Below, one piece after another: positions 35,762-46,586 of a stretch of DNA of 64,000 nt. Position 1 is the stretch's first letter. Every line of letters begins with the position of its first letter. The position numbers and the translations under genes are program-made. A model generated the notes under the pieces. The model was given only the letters and a program-made list of their open reading frames with translations. It ran no database searches and was not told where the DNA came from. Source of the DNA: Takakia lepidozioides (Eukaryota; Streptophyta; Takakiopsida; Takakiales; Takakiaceae); the NCBI GenBank assembly GCA_030704615.1, contig CM060732.1, positions 66,755,053-66,819,052 of the forward strand. The letters are read 5' to 3'.

Positions 35762-38700
35762 ATGATTTCCCCTCGTCCATGCGGAGGACTTCCAATTAAT
35801 CACCCCTGTAGACAGAACACCCAAGATGACAGGTTGTGGGAAAGAGAAGTGGCACGTGCCCGAGCCCTTGGGCTTTCAAGGATGCCATGCCCATGTGAAC
35901 GTTTTTTGGGCACTACAAGTAGATCTGAGGACGGTGTGCGCACACATCTCCTTCACCACAAAAGACATGAAGCATTTCGGGTGTGGATTGGAGATGGACC
36001 TGCAGACGAAGACGATGAGGAGTGGGCACAATTGGACAATGCACACCCCCGAGGGAGCCATACAGACAGGCCAGACGAGGACTATGTCATGGGCGCAGGA
36101 CATGAACCAGGCATGGACGGAGGGGTGGAGATTACTCGAATGTTGCAAGAAGCATTCCACATGATGGACGATGTTGAAGAGGGGGACGGCGCTGCGACAA
36201 CCGGGGATGGTGATGACGCAGGAAATGAAGGCATTCACGTGGGGGAAGGCGTGGAAGGAGGTGGAGATGGAGATGAAAATTCAGCACACATGACACTAGA
36301 AGAAGCATGTGTGCCACTGTACGAGGGATGCAAATCCACAAAGCTTGCTGCCACCATGCTGTTGATGAACCTGTGCACAACCCACGGTGTCTCAGAACAT
36401 TTTGTGGATGAGTTGTTCTCTTTGCTTCGGCTGAACTTGCTTCCACAACCAAATGAAATGCCCAAAAGTTGTCACATGGCCAACAAAATGATTGGGAAGC
36501 TCGGCCTCAACTATGTGAAAATACATGCATGTCCAAAAGGACATGTACTTTTCATAAGAGAGTACAAGGACGCTATGGAGTGCCCCAAATGCGGTGCAGC
36601 CCGATACCATGATGTGGGCAGGTTACAACAGCCAGCCAAGGTGTTGAGGCACTTTCCCCTTATCCCCCGTCTATTACAAATGTACAAATGCAAGACCATT
36701 AGTGAGCTCATGACTTGGCATTCCAGGAATGCCTCAAATGATGGTTTGGTAAGGCATGTTGTCGCGCGGCATTTACTCACCCATCCCTTCGCTATTCGAG
36801 GCGGAAACTCCAAGATAGAAGAGTTGGAAATCTCTAAGTACTCAGCCCGCGCAGAACAATCAGTCATGACCTACAGCTAGTGTATCATGGGGGTGTTTCC
36901 TATTTGTTTCCCTTTTGGCATTCATGTTAGCTACCTTACCATTGATAATTAAGTATCAGTTTGTTTTATCAATCTATTGGATTTCGTCAACTCATCCATT
37001 CATTCCACAGCTTCACTCAGATCTCTCTACACAGTGTGATTGTATCGTAAAAGTATCCGATTATGATTTATCAGGTATCAGGCCGAAGCCATTGTGTCTC
37101 TAATCTGCTCTACAATATCATTACCGCCTTGCATATAACAAGCATCTACTCATCATCTCTCTATCTTCACTTCCGTTCTTCATCTCTGCCCGATCCCCTC
37201 TCCTCCATGACAAGAAGTCCTCCACCGAATGATCCCCCCAAAATTCCCCGCTTCTCCCTTTATCTTCCTACCCGTGGTTCTAACCGTTTCCCTCACTAAC
37301 CGTCGTCTGTGAACTAACATGTTCCCTTCGCAGGTGTTGTTCCCCACAGTCGTTCCCTGTCCTGCTCTCCGTTCCCTATGATCGTGACAGCTGTGTCAAG
37401 CTGTGACTGGCTGTGCGACTGTGTTTGGCTGTGTCGGGCTGTGACTGGCTGTGTGGCTGTGTCGGCTGTGACGACTGTGACGGGCTGTGTCGGCTGTGTC
37501 TGCTGTGACGACTGTAACGGGCTGTGTTGGCTGTGTCGGCTGTGATGACTATGACGGGCTGTGTCGGCTGTGACAACTGTGACAGGCTGTGTTGGCTATG
37601 TCGGCTGTGACTACTGTGACGGGCTGTGTAACCCCCTCTACAGTGCGCTGCTGTCACCCCTAAGGCTCCTGTTGGTCTCAGTCTGTGCAAAAATTAAGGG
37701 TACCCTACAGTTCCCGTATAAGTGTCTAAGTCCTCGACAGTCCTCTAACACATGTCCCAGATTCCCTTGCATGGAAGCATATAAATGCAACTTGGCCCGA
37801 TTTCGCCGAGGACCCACGCAATGTGCGATTGGCTGTATCTACAGATGGAGTAAACTCATACGGATCAAAGAGCTGTACATGGTCCACATGGCCCGTGCAG
37901 TTGGTGGCATACAACCTGCCACCATGGTTGACAACAAAGAAATTCTTTGTCATGTTGTCTCTCTTGATTCCAGGCAAGGAGTCCGTGACAAATGCAAACA
38001 TAGATGTGTATTTGCAACCATTGATTGAAGAGCTACAGGAACTATGGATTGGAGTTGAAGCTTACGACATTTTGAAACCAGTAGGGCAATGGAGTTTCAC
38101 CCTCCGTGCCATACTCATGTGGTCAATCCACGATTTCCCCGCATATGGCCTTGTTGCGGGTTGCAAGATGAAGGGCTACAAAGGGTGCCCCATTTGTGGG
38201 CCCTATGTGGATTCACGGCACTCAAAGCCATTAGGGAAGACAATACATGGGGCATCGATGTTACCTTGCAAGAAACCACCCCTACCGACGAGCAGGAAGG
38301 CACTTCAATGGATGTGTTGAAAAGAGAATGTCACCAAATGTTGTGACACCGGAGGAGACATTGCAATTTGCAAAGGAGAAAGAGGCGTTCATGGAGATTG
38401 GAGGGAGAGAAGGAAGTAGTGCGGATCCAGCCATGGAGCACGGGGTGAAGCGCCGGACAATCCTTTGGGATTTGCCATACTGGAACGTGCATGAACCCCC
38501 CCCCCCCCCCATTCACTCACTTTCTTTCACATTGTGCTTCCTGGAATTACCTTTACTGTCAGGAGTCCTTCCACCAACTCCTAAGTCAGTGTAACTACTA
38601 TGCAGTAGATGTTGAAGTCGTACACCTCACTGTGGAGAGGATCGTGCAGTTGTTGAAAGCAGAATGTAGTAACATGGACAACTTCTGCCACACATTCTAC

Positions 38701-39316
38701 TATTTTTGCCCATAGAACATGGTCTCATGGGAGGACATTTGGCATTTCAGAACCTCTTGCAGTGGTACCTCTTGGACCCCATGCATTGTGAGAAGAACTT
38801 CTGCGAGAACATTCTGAAGACTATCTTTGGGGAGAAGGATACGATAAACGCACAAAATGACATGGAGATTGAAGGGATACGGTCACATCTGTGGCTAAGG
38901 CCTGATCCAAATAGACCAGGCAAAGTGCTCATGCCAGCAGCATCATACGTCCTGACCAAATCAGAGCAAGAGGATTTTTTGAAGACATTGGGAGCCATGA
39001 AAGTGCCAACCGGATTCTCGGGTGCTTTCCAAAAGCATGCCATAAACAAGAAATGGTCGGGGATGAAGTCACATGATCTATACGTGATGATGCAGCAGAT
39101 TTTGCCAGTGTGCATTCGGGGTACGATGGCGCCGGGTCCTCGAACAGCCATAATGCGTGTAAGTCGAGTGTTTAGGAATATTTGTGCGAAGGTGTGGGGT
39201 CCGAGGGACATTTACATCGTTGCATGAGGATGTGGCTATGACCCTATGTTTGCTGGAGAAAGAATTCCCTCCATCATTCTTTGACGTCATGACGCACTTG
39301 TTAGTGCATCTTGTAG
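35762..39316 (+). pseudogene. CACTA (En/Spm, TNP2-type) transposase, split by a solo LTR and frameshifted
   Basis: Segment 1 (35762-36759) holds the transposase-associated region (PCPCERF and HLLHHKRHEAFRVWIGDG), an acidic linker and the conserved block NLLPQPNEMPKSCHMANKMI, LGLNYVKIHACPKGHVLF, ECPKCGAARY and KVLRHFPLIPRLLQMYKC. A 991-bp LTR then interrupts a codon. Segment 2 (37756-38488) resumes in the same frame, with VRLAVSTDGVNSYGS, LIPGKESVTN, WSIHDFPAYGLVAGCKMKGY and CPICG. Segment 3 (about 38715-39316) has YLLDPMHCEKNFCENIL, SHLWLRPDPNRPGK and KSHDLYVMMQQILPV. A GTGCAT...CCCATAG intron probably separates segments 2 and 3. Frame changes near 38245 and 39225, and loss of the C-terminal end after about 39316, make this copy inactive. 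TNP2-type proteins cut and paste CACTA elements. Confidence 0.9.
36755..37755 (-). mobile_element. Solo LTR, copy b, with CATGT target-site duplication
   Basis: The LTR spans 36760-37750 (TGTCGCGCGGC ... CCTCTAACA). It is flanked by CATGT at 36755-36759 and 37751-37755, a perfect 5-bp duplication typical of LTR-retrotransposon integrase. No internal sequence remains, so it formed by recombination between the LTRs after insertion. It sits within the CACTA transposase coding sequence, and the transposase frame is continuous on either side once the insert and one duplication copy are ignored. Minisatellite at about 37385-37630. Confidence 0.95.
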
Positions 39317-39782
39317 AGGGGGGCTGCTATTTCATGAGCCATGAGCCATGAGCGGCATGAGCCATGAGCAGAGTCGTAAGTGTCGAAAAAAACATGAGCA
39401 TGACTATTTTCCGGAAATGAGTGTCCGCGGGAATAGGGTTTAGGGTGTCACGGTCATAGGGGGAGAAGGACCTCCCGATGAAGGAGGTTCGGTAATGTTT
39501 TTTAGAATTACATATTGAAAGGCAATGTTTCGCGAATGGTAGGGTGGTACTGCTCTGTACAATGGGGGGCCCATTTCAGCCTACCAGCCACTTGCAAAAT
39601 CCACCCACACTCCCAATCCCAAACGAAATGAGGAATGACGCATTTTGGGAACAATGGATACAGAATAGAACAAAAAGAGGGCACAATGGGGTTTTTATTG
39701 ATCCACATGAATTGCATTTGAAGCACGTCTACTGTGCTGATTGTGCAAACAAATCTTTAGCCCTGTGCCTTCTGAATACAAG
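39317..39782. other. Junction between CACTA remnant and the palindrome island, no gene supported
   Basis: This contains tandem ATGAGCC units (about 39335-39370) directly after the transposase break, then unassigned sequence. A short plus-strand frame at 39544-39828 has no recognised domain. Confidence 0.4.
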
Positions 39783-40496
39783 TCACGTTGTCAATGGGAC
39801 TTCGACTGCTCTGAGAACTAGCTCATGAGTCATCGGGCTCCTCCAGGTAAACTGGATTGCAGTCGTTGTACCGCCCCTGTTGATGTTCACCACAATGTCC
39901 TGCCCTTCAATCTTACCACCATCGAATATGGAAAACTTCACGTTTTCGTCGTCCACACCAATGCGAATGTCCCCATACAATGGAGAAGATGAGCGCACTC
40001 CTTCAGGAGTATAAGTCTCTCCGATGGAGTCCACCCATGTCCACCGGCAGCAGATCCACCGCAAGAGCATAGTAGTGCGCATTCTTCTGCATGGGTGCCC
40101 GTCGTAGCTGGGAAAATCGGAATCAAGGATGCGCAGGGGCCATTGACTCCGCAGACCAAGATCGTCACCCCGCTCAAAGGCGTACTGGCTTGGGAGATAC
40201 TCAAAAGCGGACAATGTTTCCACATTCGAACCAGTATCTTCTGTGTAATCTGTGTACCAGATAACGATGTCTCCCGATGTGGCCGAATACATTGCATAAT
40301 CGATGCCTCCATAAGGGCAGTCGTCCCGGTTCCGGAAGCACGACATCCTTGCAAAGGAGGACCTGATTATGTCTTTGATGCCGATGACAATGACCTTGCG
40401 GACAACAACGAAGCCCTTAGATTTGCGAAATGATGAGAAGCGGAAGAGCAGTGCGGGCTCCAATAATGGAGTATCTGGGTCACAAGTACCCACCAA
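39783..40496 (-). CDS. Unknown protein A of a divergent paralogous pair
   Basis: An uninterrupted frame of 237 codons on the minus strand. Its core from ARMSCFRNRDDCPYGGIDYA to ELVLRAVEVP aligns along its whole length with the plus-strand frame at 40873-41481. Shared features are C-(6 to 7)-DCPY-G-DYAM, SGDI-(I/V)-W, (S/R)(A/L)(F/M)EYL, (A/R)FERG, LRW/WRWxCCxWT, YGDIR, FDGG or YDGG followed by I-(E/D)-G-(Q/H)-DIVV, TTAIQFT or TALQFT, and NELVLRA(I/V)EVP. No catalytic motif is recognised; the alternation of hydrophobic residues suggests a beta-rich fold. The N-terminal about 45 residues are not shared and the true start may be the internal Met at ARMSCF. It lies next to the CACTA remnant and the palindrome arrays and may be cargo of a mobile element. 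Confidence 0.6.
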   Translation of the reverse strand: MVGTCDPDTPLLEPALLFRFSSFRKSKGFVVVRKVIVIGIKDIIRSSFARMSCFRNRDDCPYGGIDYAMYSATSGDIVIWYTDYTEDTGSNVETLSAFEYLPSQYAFERGDDLGLRSQWPLRILDSDFPSYDGHPCRRMRTTMLLRWICCRWTWVDSIGETYTPEGVRSSSPLYGDIRIGVDDENVKFSIFDGGKIEGQDIVVNINRGGTTTAIQFTWRSPMTHELVLRAVEVPLTT

Positions 40497-40872
40497 TCAT
40501 CGTGTAACGTGTTCATCACGCCAGCGGTGGATGAACCGACACCTCTTTCTCATCCACGGGGTATAGTCTGAAATCTGCCACCGAAGTCCATCCCCCGGAT
40601 GGAAATTCGGCGCCGCATTTACATTGAAGGGAGGATGGACTTCGTCGTCTCCAGTGGCTATAGGCCCACCTAGCACTTACTGCCCATAGTTTGCATTGCA
40701 GGGAAGGAAACTGAAACGGCTACATTCATGGAGCAGCCAATCTTCATCCGTGCAGGTTCCTGTCGGGGGGAAATTTAAATGTGCCTTGGAGTGTTTGTGA
40801 GGAATTGCAGCGTTTGCTTAAATTTCTTCCAGCCACCGCGCTGCTGCCTCCTCCATCCAGGAGCTGCTGTCA

Positions 40873-41481
40873 TTGAGCGTACTCCGCTACTCTTTTTCAG
40901 GGATGCCGTGCCGCCAAAATCCTGCTGACTGCCCTTATCATGGCCACGATTATGCTATGTTCAAACCAGAATCAGGAGACATCATTGTCTGGCTCTCTAT
41001 TTTCACAGACGCATCTGGAATCAAGCGGGAATCTTTGCGCGCAATGGAGTATCTGGAGGGCTATTACCGCTTTGAGCGAGGTGAGGGCGAGGGTCAATGC
41101 GGTCCTTGGGTCCTGAAAATTGTTGACCTCGATATACCAAGGTGGAATGGGATGTCGGACAGATCACGCACGGCCTCACTTTGGCGCTGGAACTGCTGCC
41201 AGTGGACCAGGGAGGACGGCACCGGGGAAAACTATATTTGTGGAGTTCACTCCGCTTTTCCAGTGTATGGAGACATTCGGCTGAGTTGCAAAGACGAATC
41301 GCATGGGCACAGGAGGCCCACAGTGACCTTGTCAATGTATGATGGTGGTATGATTGATGGGCATGACATTGTCGTCAGCTCTACCAAGGGCACCAGATCG
41401 ACCGCATTGCAGTTTACCTCGAGGTGCCGCATCAGTAATGAGCTTGTTTTGAGGGCTATCGAAGTTCCGTCGACTTGGTGA
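40873..41481 (+). CDS. Unknown protein B of a divergent paralogous pair
   Basis: A frame of 202 codons homologous to the minus-strand gene at 39783-40496; the two genes are head to head about 380 bp apart. Landmarks are GMPCRQNPADCPYHGHDYAM, SGDIIVWL, AMEYLEGYYRFERGEG, LWRWNCCQWT, FPVYGDIRLS, MYDGGMIDGHDIVV and ELVLRAIEVPSTW. The shared region starts near residue 10, so the start may be the Met of GMPCRQ. Both copies stay open despite roughly 50 percent divergence, which argues that the protein has been under selection. A partial palindrome (GGAAATTCGGCGCCGCATTT) lies between the two genes at 40601-40620. Function unknown; no signal peptide or membrane span is evident. Confidence 0.6.
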   Translation: MSVLRYSFSGMPCRQNPADCPYHGHDYAMFKPESGDIIVWLSIFTDASGIKRESLRAMEYLEGYYRFERGEGEGQCGPWVLKIVDLDIPRWNGMSDRSRTASLWRWNCCQWTREDGTGENYICGVHSAFPVYGDIRLSCKDESHGHRRPTVTLSMYDGGMIDGHDIVVSSTKGTRSTALQFTSRCRISNELVLRAIEVPSTW

Positions 41482-41756
41482 CGCCCATGTAGAAGGAGGA
41501 AGGGCTTAGATTTGTCTGGAGTTGCTAAATGTGAGACACCGTGTTCGATCAATAAAACAACCCATCGTACCTCACTTCTGTGTGCTTGTGTTTCATCGTG
41601 TTCAAGAACTGCCATAATTGGCCAACTGTTTACAATTTGAGGTCTCATTTGTACAATGTGTCTGTCCATATGACTATACCAGAGTCAGCGATATCAGAGT
41701 CCTGAGGTGAAGAAAATCCATCTATGAGTTGTAGGAAACATGTACACTTCGAAACT

Positions 41757-42802
41757 TGGAAATTCGGCACCACATTTCATTTTCTCCATGCAGCGATTTC
41801 TGGCAGCTCCCTTTCCTCCGTTGTCGTCGTAACGGAAATGTTGTACAACATTTCATTTCCTGACATGGCATTACCATACTTCGAATTTGAAATGCGGCGC
41901 CGCATTTCCATATTCGACCTTGAACTGTCCATGCATGTCCAGTCGCTAATGCTTGTCCATGTCCATACTTGAAATGCGCCACCGCATTTCCATGTCCGTC
42001 ATCGAAATTTCGTACCGGACAATGAAATGCGGCACAGCATTTCCGGAGAGCACAATGGAATGCGGTGCCGCATGTCCGTCGAAGGGTCTGGAATTGGACA
42101 AACAACGATGGAAGTTCTGGAAATGCGGCACCGCATTTCCATGTCTGTCATCAAAATATCGAATCGGACAATGGAATGCGGTGCCGCATTTCCGTCCATG
42201 AAGACGGAATGCTCACACGGGTCTGGAATTGGACAAAGAACGATGTCTGTTTTGGAAATGCGGCGCCGCATTTCCCATGTTGGGCAATTGAAAGTTTTTA
42301 TACGACAATGTAAGTTTTTATAGGACGATGGAATGCGGTGCCGCATTTCCGTCAAAGGGTCTGGAATTGGGCAAACAACGATGTCCGTTTTGGAAATGCG
42401 GCGCCGTATTTCCATGTACGTCATCGAAATTTCTTATTGGACAATGGAATGCGGTGCCGCATTCCCGTCTAGCATCATGGAATTGGGAGCCCAAGAACGT
42501 CGATGGGTCTGCAGTTGGAAAAATGTCCATCTCCAAAAGGTAAATGTGGCACCGCATTTCCATGTTCGACCTTCGCATTTCGATTTACATCCATGGAAGG
42601 AGCTGGCAATCGGCAAAACTGTCGTGTCGGAAACGGAAATGCGGCACCGCATTTCCATTTGTCCGAATAGTTTCTGATGTCCAAACCATGAAACGGAAAA
42701 TTGTTCTTGCCCCGGTTTTGGAAATGCGGTGCCGCATTTCCAAACGAGGTTTTTGCAGTTCCCACATTTCCGTTCAGACATTGAAATGCGGTGCCGCATT
42801 TC
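41757..42802. repeat. Palindrome array A (about 15 copies)
   Basis: Copies of the perfect palindrome GAAATGCGGYRCCGCATTTC, or slightly decayed versions, lie at about 41757, 41889, 41971, 42024, 42058, 42119, 42173, 42254, 42330, 42392, 42446, 42541, 42635, 42720 and 42783. Spacing is 35-100 bp. Intervening sequences are mostly unique but share phrases such as GGTCTGGAATTGGACAAA and CATCGAAATTTC. The two central bases are always pyrimidine-purine (CG, TG, CA). No open frame inside the array is believable, because the palindrome itself is free of stops in all frames. Confidence 0.95.
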
Positions 42803-44108
42803 AGATTTTGGGAGCGACCAGGTTTGGACGATGTTGTCGTTGAGTGGCAAATGGGAGAGGGGACATGAAGGACGGGGAGAATTTCCTTTATATACTTTGG
42901 AATAGAATTTAAATGTACAGAGAGTTCAATAAAATTCTATTAATCTTGAAAATCATCACTATCGTCGTCCTGTCCTTGACTGTCCTGCTCCGCCTCCACC
43001 CCGTCGTTGCCTTTCTCATCTCTAGCGGACTGCTCGTTGGCCAGGCTGTAAAAAATCCCATCTTCACCTTGCGGAACCGACCATCTCACCTCCGTTGGCT
43101 CGTCGTCCTCCCTGTCTGCATCGCTCTCATCCGCTGAATCACATATGAACTTTCGTACCTGTCTACCTGTCTCAGCTGTTGCCAACTCTTTCCTAATCCT
43201 TCTGTCCTCCCTAGCCCTCTCCAAAATCTGCTCTACTTTACTGGGATTCTCACATCGTCTAATCCCTGTATTTGCGAGTTTAGCTGCATAACTAGGAAGG
43301 GAGTAGTCCTTCACCGGGCTCGTCATGAAGTCGGCCCTCGCAAAGAACGGGACATTCTTCCTGGCAGGAAGTGTAGGCCCTACATGTTTTGACCCGGATC
43401 CTGGAATCCTGCAAATAACAATCACCAACGAGACCAATGAGAACCACAGTCCGGAAATGCGTTTGACCAAAAATCACACAGAAGGCTTTGCAAACTTACA
43501 ATGTTTGCACTCACTCGTATTGCGGGTTCTCCTCGGCATCAATGTCCACTGTCTCTTCCTCCGACCTCGACGAATCCGAGGAGTCCTTGGCTTCGATGGG
43601 AGCCTTCACATTCCGTTGCAGCCCTTCCAGATGGGATCCCCAGACGGATGTGTCCTCCTCGTAGGCAAAGAGGTGCCGGTCAGAAAACCGCCTAGCCCAC
43701 ATTGAGGCACCTGTTACAATGCCATCCACACATTATGACATGGCCCTTCAGATGTTGCGAATGAAAGCATAACGAGAGTTTGCAAAATAGCATACAACAA
43801 TATTCTGCATACCAGTCCCACAGATGAGGTCGAGCACTGTGCCCTCCACGTCAGTGCATGTCTCCATAATTGTCTGAATGAAGGCAGGGCTCCGAGTGCG
43901 TGAATACCACAGGGGTTCAGTTGAAGTGAGGCTATGAGGGAGAAGTTCCGTGGGAATGTTGTTGAACAGGACGTCGTAATCGATGGGGTCGCAGTTCGGG
44001 TCAACTAACAATCCCTCCTTCCGGAAAGCAAAGGTGGAGTTCTCCTTCACAAAGCACTATGCATCGAACTGCTTCGTCTGCATACACATTGGGGAACGAT
44101 TAGAAATC

Positions 44109-44127
44109 GAATGCGGCACCGCATTTC
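44109..44127. repeat. Single palindrome in a methyltransferase-gene intron
   Basis: GAATGCGGCACCGCATTTC lies in the intron between exons ending at 44174 and starting at 44077. Confidence 0.95.
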
Positions 44128-45363
44128 AAAACTCCAAAGAAAATGAAAGGACGAATGCCAATGTCGTAATTACCTTCTTCCCTTCCGACCGAAGGCCCAA
44201 TGTGTTGATGCATGTCCACTTCTTCTTCAGAATTGGGACGGCGCTCTTGCGGGTCCACTTTGCAATTCCTGTCTGCGTGTTTTTCCCTCTGCTTGCCAGG
44301 ACAACCACACAGCCTCTGTCGTCCAACACCATGCGGGCGAGCCCGAATCCTTTCTTCCAAAAGTCCTCGGAGTACCTATTCCAAGATGGCAAAGCTTGCA
44401 GTCCTTCCACAGGCTCTCCGTCCGGAATATCCAAGATGATCATATCGCAAGACCACTCGGTGGCATTTCCGCCCCTCCTGCAATCCGTGTCTGCACACAC
44501 CCTCTCAAAGAACGAGACCATCTTCAGAAACCTAGGGGTGTCGGAATGCTCTTCGGCAGCCGCCTTCTTCAGTGCTCTACCCTTCAGACCCTCCATGGTC
44601 TTCATGTATGCCAACTTGGCTGCCCGTCCATCCAAAGCCGCCAAGAAACTCTCATTCACACACTGGACTACTGTATCGGGATCCACTTTCGGCCTCTTCA
44701 TTTCCACCGGCACGAAAGGGTGCCCCCCCGGGGGGTTGAAGAGTGCCTTCTTTGCCGAGCCAGTTCTCGTCCCTCTCGTGACAACGGTGGGCACAGGGGA
44801 TTTCGGCTGCGTCTCGGGGGGTGTTGCAAAGTCTCCATCGGAGTCCTCTTCCTCACCCTCTATCTACACTATTTGTTTCTGCTTCTTCATTTTCTTGGGT
44901 GTCACAACTGCTGCTCCTTGCTGGCGAGTACGCTTCTTGGACCCCTTCTGTTGAGCCTGCATAGCTGCATCCACCGTCTTCTGTGCCATCTCAGCTGCCT
45001 TTCTGGATTGTTCCAGAGCAGCAGCTTCCTTTGCCGACTCTGGCCGAGCAGGGTCACGTCTTTCCTTTCTCTTCTCTTCTGCTTTCGCGTGCAGATCTTT
45101 CTCAGACTCGTCAACAATTCCGCCAGACATGTCCAGGTACCACGGGCATCCAACCAGATGCGCGGCATACCATTGTTTCTGCATCTCGGGTGTGTAGACA
45201 CATCTTGGGCCCGCCACGGTCCAAGCCATGAAGAACGGGGGCTCTTGAGCTAGGGCCCCTGTCTGAAGTAGCACGTATTTCATATACCTGTAGGGCAGTC
45301 AGCATGCGTGAGCAAAAGTTGAGACCAACGTACTCGCAGAGTGCAACCAAAAACTTAAAATGC

Positions 45364-45382
45364 GAATGCGGTGCCGCATTTC
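45364..45382. repeat. Single palindrome in a methyltransferase-gene intron
   Basis: GAATGCGGTGCCGCATTTC lies about 10 bases inside the intron that follows exon 45707-45393. Confidence 0.95.
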
Positions 45383-46566
45383 CCAGACAAACCTCATAAC
45401 CAGGCTTCGCATACAAGGACAGCTGGGCTTCACCTGTAAACAATTCGCATTGCAGCTTTTCCCACTCCCTCCTGATGTGTAAACTCCACGCTCCTTCTTG
45501 CTGCAGCTCCCTGGCGAAGAGTTGTCCTTGTACGCACATCTGAAACGTGTCATGTAGTCTTCCAATGTCTGTGTTCCATCCCATTTGACGTACAAGCCGA
45601 ACGAATTTGTATGCATTACGACTTGCTTCTTCGCATTCGTCATTACCTGCGATTCCCACATACATTGTCACGTAGCAGTTCAGGGAATTCATTTCAGAAA
45701 AGCAAATCTGGGGAAGTACCTTGAATTACCTGGAACCACCAAGTCATGCGGTTGAGCCACACATCCACTGCAGGGTCGGAAACTTCAAGTGGAAAAGACC
45801 ACATTGTCCTTATACTCTCCGATGCATTCCAGATCGACAGCCACTGTGTCTGCCATTTCCGATCCAATGTCAGGAGCAGGAAGAAGAGTGACTATTGCTA
45901 TGAAAGAACTTCAGTGAATTGAAACATCACCTTCTCTTTCGCTTCAACACATGCCGTTGAGAGGTGATGTAGTTTCTCCAACTGCATGGTCGGCTGCATG
46001 GCCCGAGAATAGTGTTTTGCAATCTCGGGGATGAAGTCCTTTCCAAGTGCCGGATCTGCAATGGCCACCAGCTTCACAAGCTTTGACTTGTATTTCGTTC
46101 TGGACTTGACCCCGGCTTCCTTCAAGTGCTCAGTCAATGACTGCAACGTTTTGACCTGCCCCTCACTTTCCATGAAAAAGCGTTTGGCATGGGCCAAATT
46201 CAGCTTGATGTTTGACTGCCAACAAAAACATGCAGAAGCATTACATTCGATTAATGTGGAAAGATTACCGGAAATTGGGGAAGGATGAGCAGAGGGAAAT
46301 GGGAGGACGACTTACTTCGTATATCACCTCCACCATTCCATCCATAGTGAGACGATACCATGTCCGGTCAGTTTTTGCCACGGCTTTCTGAATGAGCTCG
46401 GGCTCCAGCATTCCCGCGAACATGTGTGGATTAGTGAGACCAGTTTTCCTCACCCTGTACAGCATATGTGCCATGTGGGTATGCACGTACGCATTTTTAG
46501 TGACCCTGCAAGGCACAATCTCCAGTTCAGTCCACGAAAGCACGGAAACAAAACAGATTGGAAACC

Positions 46567-46586
46567 GAAATGTGGCACCGCATTTC
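46567..46586. repeat. Single palindrome in a methyltransferase-gene intron
   Basis: GAAATGTGGCACCGCATTTC, one mismatch from perfect, lies in the intron between exons ending at 46618 and starting at 46505. Confidence 0.95.

Noticed and set aside
35762-36880. A complete 372-codon protein ending at 36880
   Set aside because: The last about 40 codons are encoded by the inserted solo LTR; the real frame continues after 37755.
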